NCBI RefSeq assembly: GCF_003937945.1
Contig: NZ_RSEC01000061.1
Coordinates: 575,990 to 639,989, forward strand
Direction: 5' to 3'
Length of the DNA: 64,000 nt
Source of the DNA: Amycolatopsis eburnea
Lineage (GTDB): Bacteria; Actinomycetota; Actinomycetes; Mycobacteriales; Pseudonocardiaceae
The notes under the pieces were generated by a model that saw nothing but the letters and a program-made list of their open reading frames with translations, was not told where the DNA came from and ran no database searches. Position numbers and translations under genes: made by a program. Shown one piece after another: positions 59,395-64,000 of the stretch; position 1 is the first letter of the stretch; every line of letters starts with the position of its first letter.

Positions 59395-60797
59395 GCGGCG
59401 TACCTCCCGCGCCAGTGCTCGTCCATCGGGTAGAGGCCTTCGACGCGTTCGCCGGCGGCGACCTGCTCGGCGATGAACGTCTCCTGCAGCTCCTGCTCGA
59501 TCGCGGCTTCGACGACCTCTTCGACCAGGTCCGGCGGGATGACCAGCACCCCGTCGGCGTCGCCGGCGATCACGTCGCCGGGGCAGACGGCCGCGCCACC
59601 GCAGGCGATCGCGACGTCGACGTCCCACGGCACGTGCCGTCGGCCGAGCACCGCGGGGTGCGGTCCCGCGTGGTAGGTGGGGATGTCCAAAGCGGACACC
59701 GCGGCGAGGTCGCGCACCCCGCCGTCGGTGACGATCCCGGCCGCGCCGCGCACCTGGGCCCGCAGCGCGAGGATGTCGCCGACGGTGCCGGTGCCGCGTT
59801 CGCCGCGGGCCTCCATGACGAGGACGTCACCGGGGCCGAGCGCGTCGATCGCCCGCTTCTGCGCGTTGTAGCCGCCGCCGCGGGACTTGAACAGGTCTTC
59901 GCGGTAGGGCAGGTACCGCAGGGTCCGGGCCCGGCCGGTCAGCCGGGTGCCGGGCCGGGTCGAGGTGAGACCGTCGATGGACACCGCGTTGTAGCCGCGC
60001 TTGCGCAGTTGCGCGGACAGCGTCGCGGTGCCGACGGACTCGATCTTCGCACGCAGCTCCGGCGTGAGTTCGAAACCCGGCTCGGCCGTGCCGTAGGCGT
60101 CCGCGCGTTGCTGCTCGTCGGTGCGGGGGAGCGCGCCGAACGGTCCGAACGGGACGGTGCCCGCGACGATCGGGGTCACCAGCCGGCCGGTGCTGAGCCC
60201 GTCGCCGTCTACCTCGACCTCGACGACGTCGCCGGGGACGGCGACCGACGCGCCCGCGGGCGTGCCGGTCAGGACGACGTCGCCGGGTTCGAGGGTGATC
60301 AGCTGCGAGAGGTCGGCGACCAGCCTGCCGAAATCGAAGAGCAGGTCTCCGGTGGTGTCCTCCTGGACCAGTTCGCCGTTGAGCCAGGTGCGCAGCCGCA
60401 GCGCGGCCGGGTCGACGCCGTCGGCGGGCAGGACTTCGGGCCCGAGCGGGGTGAAGCCGTCACCGCCCTTCGAGCGCAGGTTGCTGCCCTTGTCGGCGTA
60501 GCGCAGGTCGTAGACGCCGAAGTCGTTGGCCGCGGTGACCCCGCCGACGTACGACCAGCCTTCGCCGGGCGCGACGCGGCGGGCGGTGCGGCCGATGACC
60601 AGTGCGATCTCGCCTTCGAAGCCCAGCAGCTCGGTCCCGGCCGGGCGTTCGAGCACGGCGCCGCTCGCCGCCACGGACGTCGGCGGCTTGAGGAAGTACG
60701 ACGGCTGGGCAGGCACCCGGCCGCGCTGGGCGGCGCGGGAGCGGTAGTTGAGGTGCAGCGCGATGATCTTGCCGGGCCGCTGCGCAAGGGTCGTCAT
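59376..60797 (-). CDS. FAH-family isomerase/decarboxylase fused to an RraA-like domain
   Basis: 473 residues. Residues about 1-215 are an FAH domain (LLGFEGEIALVIG, a metal-binding E-x-E, and GDVVLTGTPAGAS), the family of HpaG. Residues about 245-473 are RraA/HMG-aldolase-like (GTATLSAQLRKRGYNAVSIDGL, GGGYNAQKRAIDALGPGDVLVMEARGERGTGTVGDILALRAQVRGAAGIVTDGGVRD). E. coli HpaG has two FAH repeats; here the second half is an RraA-type domain, which can have aldolase or oxaloacetate-decarboxylase activity. It is the first gene of the operon (ATG at 60797). Confidence 0.85.
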   Translation of the reverse strand: MTTLAQRPGKIIALHLNYRSRAAQRGRVPAQPSYFLKPPTSVAASGAVLERPAGTELLGFEGEIALVIGRTARRVAPGEGWSYVGGVTAANDFGVYDLRYADKGSNLRSKGGDGFTPLGPEVLPADGVDPAALRLRTWLNGELVQEDTTGDLLFDFGRLVADLSQLITLEPGDVVLTGTPAGASVAVPGDVVEVEVDGDGLSTGRLVTPIVAGTVPFGPFGALPRTDEQQRADAYGTAEPGFELTPELRAKIESVGTATLSAQLRKRGYNAVSIDGLTSTRPGTRLTGRARTLRYLPYREDLFKSRGGGYNAQKRAIDALGPGDVLVMEARGERGTGTVGDILALRAQVRGAAGIVTDGGVRDLAAVSALDIPTYHAGPHPAVLGRRHVPWDVDVAIACGGAAVCPGDVIAGDADGVLVIPPDLVEEVVEAAIEQELQETFIAEQVAAGERVEGLYPMDEHWRGRYAAWLAKR

Positions 60798-60826
60798 CCG
60801 TGGTCCTGCCTGCCGGTTCGAAGAAG

Positions 60827-60844
60827 GTATCTTAAATAATATAC
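60827..60844. promoter_or_regulatory. AT-rich dyad, candidate GntR operator and -10 region
   Basis: GTATCTTAAATAATATAC is a near-palindrome with 16 A/T of 18 bases in a very GC-rich region, 30 bp upstream of the ATG of the FAH-RraA gene. It fits both a -10 element and an FCD-type GntR site. Confidence 0.65.
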
Positions 60845-60870
60845 GATCTGCGGCGCGGGGAAACCCCCTT

Positions 60871-62307
60871 TCACCCGCCGTAGTGGAGCCAGACGGACTT
60901 GGTCTCGGTGTAGGCGTCGAGCGCCCAGGGGCCCATTTCACGACCCCAGCCGGAGGCCTTGTAGCCGCCCCACGGCGCCGCCATGTCCGGGATCGGCGGC
61001 ATGTTGACGAAGACCGCGCCGGCCCGGATGCCGTCGGCGTAGCGCTGGGCCGTGCGCAGGTCGCGGGTCCACACCGTCGCCGCGAGCCCGTACTCGGTGT
61101 CGTTGGCGCGGGCGAGCGGCTCGTCGCCGTCGTCGTAGGCCGTCACGGCCAGCACCGGCCCGAAGATCTCCTCGCGCATGATGGCCATGTCGTCGCGGAC
61201 CCCGGCGAAGAGCGTCGGGGTGTAGAAGTAGCCGTCGCCGTCGACCGGGTTGCCGCCGGTGACCACGTCGGCACCCTGATCGCGGCCGGTGCCGACCAGG
61301 AAGTCGACGTGCTCGCGGTGCTTCGCCGACACCAGCGGGCCGAGCTGCGTGGTCTCCTCGGTACCCGGCCCGAGCCGCAGCCCTTCCAGGCCGCGCGCCA
61401 TCTTCTCGACGAACTCCTGCTCGCGCTTGCGGTCGACGTAGAAGCGCGTGTACGCGGCGCAGACCTGGCCGGTGTTGAGCGTCGCCCCGGCGAGGTTGCC
61501 CGCGACGGCGGCGTCGATGTCGGCGTCGGCCGCGATGATGCTGGGGGCCTTCCCACCGAGCTCGAGGGTGAGCCGCTTGAGGTTGGACGCCGCGCTCGCC
61601 GCGGTGATCAGCTTCCCGACCGCCGTGGAGCCGGTGTAGGAGACGTGGTCCACGTCCGGGTGCTCGGTCAGCAGCGCGCCGACCGCGCCGTCGCCGGTGA
61701 CGAGGTTGACCACGCCCGCCGGGATCCCGGCTTCGTGGACCAGTTCGACCAGGCGGATGCTGGTCAGCGGCGTCACCTCGCTGGGCTTGATCACCACCGT
61801 GTTGCCGGTCGCCAGTGCCGGCGCGAGCTTCCAGGCGAGGATCATCAGCGGGAAGTTCCACGGCGTGATCAGCGCGTTCACCCCGACCGGCTCGCGGCGG
61901 GTGTAGTGCAGGGTGTCCGGGAAGGACACCGGGTTCGTGGTGCCCTGCAGCTTCGTCACCCAGCCCGCGAAGTAGCGGAAGTGCTCCGCCGTGCCGGTCA
62001 CGCTCACCTGCCGGGAGACCCCGATCGGCTGCCCCTGGTCGAGCGTCTCCAGCCGGGCCAGCTCTTCGTGGTGCCGGTCGACGAGGTCGGCCAGCCGGAA
62101 CAGCAAAGCGGCGCGCTGGACCGGGAGGAGCCCGGCCCACTCCGGCGCGGTGAGCGCGCGCCGGGCGGCCGCGACGGCGGCGTCGACGTCGGCCCGCGAC
62201 GCCGTGCCGACCTCTTCGATGACCCGGCCGGTCGCGGGGTCCCGGGTCGGGAGCGCGGCGCCGCCGGCCTCGGTCCACTGTCCGTCGATGCAGAGGCGTG
62301 TCGCCAT
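60871..62307 (-). CDS. NAD(P)-dependent aldehyde dehydrogenase
   Basis: 478 residues. Catalytic Cys in LNTGQVCAAYTRFYVD, base Glu in LTLELGGKAPSII, dinucleotide-binding ITPWNFPLMILAWKLAPALATG. The ATG at 62307 has GGAGG upstream. It is distinct from hpaE in sequence. It lies just upstream of the hpa operon and diverges from a GMC oxidoreductase gene; the pair suggests alcohol-to-aldehyde-to-acid oxidation, perhaps succinate semialdehyde or a substrate-derived aldehyde (inference). Confidence 0.9.
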   Translation of the reverse strand: MATRLCIDGQWTEAGGAALPTRDPATGRVIEEVGTASRADVDAAVAAARRALTAPEWAGLLPVQRAALLFRLADLVDRHHEELARLETLDQGQPIGVSRQVSVTGTAEHFRYFAGWVTKLQGTTNPVSFPDTLHYTRREPVGVNALITPWNFPLMILAWKLAPALATGNTVVIKPSEVTPLTSIRLVELVHEAGIPAGVVNLVTGDGAVGALLTEHPDVDHVSYTGSTAVGKLITAASAASNLKRLTLELGGKAPSIIAADADIDAAVAGNLAGATLNTGQVCAAYTRFYVDRKREQEFVEKMARGLEGLRLGPGTEETTQLGPLVSAKHREHVDFLVGTGRDQGADVVTGGNPVDGDGYFYTPTLFAGVRDDMAIMREEIFGPVLAVTAYDDGDEPLARANDTEYGLAATVWTRDLRTAQRYADGIRAGAVFVNMPPIPDMAAPWGGYKASGWGREMGPWALDAYTETKSVWLHYGG

Positions 62308-62445
62308 CCCGTTGTCCTCCTCGGCCTGGGGTGAGCCGAGTATCGGGCGGCCGGGCGCCGTGGGTCTTGTCCGCTCCCGCACGCCCGTTGACCGACCGCG
62401 AAGGGATGTCACGGGAATTCCGGGCCACGCGCGAGGCTGGAGCGC

Positions 62446-63882
62446 ATGGACGTGATCGTGGTGGGCGCCGGCTCGGCCGGTTCGGTGCTGGCGCGGCGGC
62501 TGGTCGACGCGGGCGCGGCGGTGACGCTGCTGGAGGCGGGTGGCGAGGACGTCAACCCGGCGATCCACGACCCCGCGCGGGCGGGGGAGCTGTGGCACGG
62601 ACCCGAGGACTGGGACCTGTACACGGTCCCGCAGGAGCACGCGGCCGGCCGGCGGCTGCACCTGCCGCGGGGCAAGGTCCTCGGCGGCTCGCACGCGCTC
62701 AACGCGATGATCTGGGTCCGCGGCGCGCCCGCCGACTACGACGGCTGGGGCTTGCCCGGCTGGAGCTGGTCCGACGTCGAGCCGGTGTTCGACCGGATCG
62801 AGAAGGACCTCCTCGAAGTGGTGCCGAACGAGCCGCTGCACCCGGTCCAGCAGTCCATAGTGGACGCCTGCCGCGCGGTGGGTCTGCCCTTCAATGCGGA
62901 TTACAACAGCGGAACCCTGGACGGGGTGTCCGTCGAGCGGATCACCTTGCGGGGCGGGAGACGCTTCAACACTTGGCACGCTTACGGCGCTCCGGTGGCC
63001 TCGCGGATGACCGTCTACACAGGAGCGCTGGTGCACCGGCTGCGGTTCTCCGGCTCCCGCGTGACCGGCGTCGAGGTCTCCCTCGACGGGGTGCCGCGGG
63101 AGCTTTCGGCCGATTTGGTCGTGCTCGCGGCGGGTGCGCTGGCTTCGCCCGCGATCCTGCTGCGCAGCGGCGTCGGCCCGGCGGACGAGCTGGCCGCGCT
63201 CGGCATCGAGGTCGTCGCGGACCTGCCCGGGGTCGGGCGCAACCTGCACGATCACCTGCTCTCCCCGGTGATCTTCTCGACGGCCCGCGAGATCTTGCCG
63301 TCGCCGGGCCGTCCGGTGACGCAGGTGCACTGGTTCTGGCGCAGCCGGGCCGGGCTCGCGGTGCCGGACACCCAGCCGATCTGCTTCAGCGTGCCGATGT
63401 ACGAGCCGTGGATGTCCGGGCCGCCGACGGGCTTTTCGCTGATGGCCGGGATGGTGTCGCCGGAGAGCCGGGGGAGCCTGCGGCTGGCGCCGGACGGCTC
63501 GCCGCTGATCGACCTCGCGGCCCTGTCGGCACCGGCGGACTTCGAGAGCCTGGTGGCGTCGGTCGAGCAGTGCCTCGAGGTCGGCCGCGCGCCGGCGCTG
63601 GCGGAGGAGTGGGGCGCGCGCCCGGTGTACCCGGCGCCGGGCGACGACGTCCGGGAGTACGTACGGCGGACCGCGATCACGTACCACCACCAGGTCGGCA
63701 CCTGCCGGATGGGCACCGGCGCCGACGCGGTCGTCGACCCGCGGCTGGCGGTGCACGGGTTCGACGGCCTGCTCGTCGCCGACGCGTCGGTGCTGCCCCG
63801 GGTGACGACGGGCAACACCAACGCGCCGGCGGTCCTGGTCGGCGAGCAGGCCGCCCACTTCATCCTCGGCGCAAGCTCGTGA
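62446..63882 (+). CDS. GMC-family FAD-dependent oxidoreductase (choline dehydrogenase-like)
   Basis: 478 residues. The FAD-binding start is DVIVVGAGSAGSVLARRLVDAGAAVTLLEAGG, and the first GMC signature is GKVLGGSHALNAMIWVRG. The C-terminal catalytic region has YHHQVGTCRMG (active-site His-His region) and NTNAPAVLVGEQ. It is somewhat shorter than bacterial choline dehydrogenases. It oxidises a primary alcohol to an aldehyde; the diverging aldehyde dehydrogenase is a natural partner. ATG with GGAG upstream. Confidence 0.9.
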   Translation: MDVIVVGAGSAGSVLARRLVDAGAAVTLLEAGGEDVNPAIHDPARAGELWHGPEDWDLYTVPQEHAAGRRLHLPRGKVLGGSHALNAMIWVRGAPADYDGWGLPGWSWSDVEPVFDRIEKDLLEVVPNEPLHPVQQSIVDACRAVGLPFNADYNSGTLDGVSVERITLRGGRRFNTWHAYGAPVASRMTVYTGALVHRLRFSGSRVTGVEVSLDGVPRELSADLVVLAAGALASPAILLRSGVGPADELAALGIEVVADLPGVGRNLHDHLLSPVIFSTAREILPSPGRPVTQVHWFWRSRAGLAVPDTQPICFSVPMYEPWMSGPPTGFSLMAGMVSPESRGSLRLAPDGSPLIDLAALSAPADFESLVASVEQCLEVGRAPALAEEWGARPVYPAPGDDVREYVRRTAITYHHQVGTCRMGTGADAVVDPRLAVHGFDGLLVADASVLPRVTTGNTNAPAVLVGEQAAHFILGASS

Positions 63883-63890
63883 GTGTTTAG

Positions 63891-63906
63891 GGCGGTTCTA
63901 ACCGCC
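63891..63906. terminator. Short hairpin after the GMC oxidoreductase
   Basis: GGCGGTT and AACCGCC with a 2-nt centre, 9 bp past the stop. Only a 6-bp stem would form in practice, so this is a weak terminator candidate. Confidence 0.35.
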
Positions 63907-63911
63907 TGTGC

Positions 63912-63958
63912 TGTCTCAGGACCTCACGGACAGATGTGTCTCAGGACTTCTCGGACAG
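63912..63958. repeat. Two direct 22-bp repeats at the window edge, possible insertion-element terminus
   Basis: TGTCTCAGGACCTCACGGACAG (63912-63933) recurs with three differences at 63937-63958, period 25. Each begins TGTC and ends GACAG. Such terminal repeats are seen at ends of IS3/IS481-type elements, but the rest lies beyond the window, so this is only a suggestion. Confidence 0.4.
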
Positions 63959-64000
63959 TTTGTGGTTGGTGAGGCGTTGGTAGCGTACTGACCTGTCGAG

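Noticed and set aside
1..64000. tRNA, rRNA or riboswitch genes
   Set aside because: No cloverleaf, conserved rRNA segment or known riboswitch core was recognised by reading both strands; a covariance-model scan would be decisive.

Overview
This is a 64 kb piece of a very GC-rich actinobacterial chromosome. GTG starts are frequent, AGGAGG-type ribosome sites are common and translationally coupled gene pairs (ATGA/GTGA overlaps) are abundant. The gene content (large LuxR-type regulator, DUF6292 protein, tuberculostearic-type lipid genes, P450/Baeyer-Villiger operon, many secreted hydrolases) fits the Pseudonocardiales, most likely Amycolatopsis or a close relative. No rRNA, tRNA, CRISPR array or complete insertion sequence was seen.

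Layout. 1-12 kb: the 3' part of an M4 metallopeptidase, a PLP aminotransferase, several membrane proteins, a winged-helix regulator coupled to a membrane protein, a YdcF protein, a fur-catalase pair and a divergent LigD-type phosphoesterase. 12-18.2 kb: a TetR repressor and a 42-bp palindromic operator in front of a five-gene oxidative operon (P450, alpha/beta hydrolase, SDR, Baeyer-Villiger-type monooxygenase, NAD kinase) that ends in a 25-bp perfect stem. 18.2-25.6 kb: the most unusual region. A SEFIR-domain gene faces a tight operon of a TIR protein, a KGGVGR-motif MinD-like ATPase, a winged-helix protein and a double-ATPase HerA-like protein. This looks like an NTP-dependent conflict (defence) system, and a 196-bp MITE-like element abuts it. 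25.6-27.8 kb: a RibD/DHFR-like reductase, a conserved unknown and an Asp23 protein with a long acidic repeat.

27.9-41 kb is a glucuronoxylan utilisation locus. It holds an SGNH hydrolase, GH3 glycosidase, two LacI repressors, a sugar ABC importer, a Tat-type GH115 alpha-glucuronidase and a GH10 xylanase, with visible LacI-type and CGAAA operators. 41-46.4 kb carries lipid genes (desaturase, 10-methyl fatty acid pair tmsA/tmsB), a CE4 deacetylase, a cold-shock protein and a DUF6292 protein. 46.4-55.2 kb has two secreted serine proteases, a LAL-type regulator, an anti-sigma-like ATPase and an S9 peptidase with an apparent single-base frameshift. 55.2-63.9 kb is a homoprotocatechuate (4-hydroxyphenylacetate) meta-cleavage operon (hpaD, hpaE, hpaI-type aldolase, GntR regulator, FAH-RraA fusion), then an aldehyde dehydrogenase and a divergent GMC oxidoreductase. 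The last 90 bp may be the edge of an insertion element.

A second theme is a set of unrelated, strongly palindromic intergenic repeats (8.7, 12.0, 18.3, 38.7 and 52.6 kb), each at or near the 3' end of genes. Calls rest on reading the sequence and on remembered family motifs; no database search was run.
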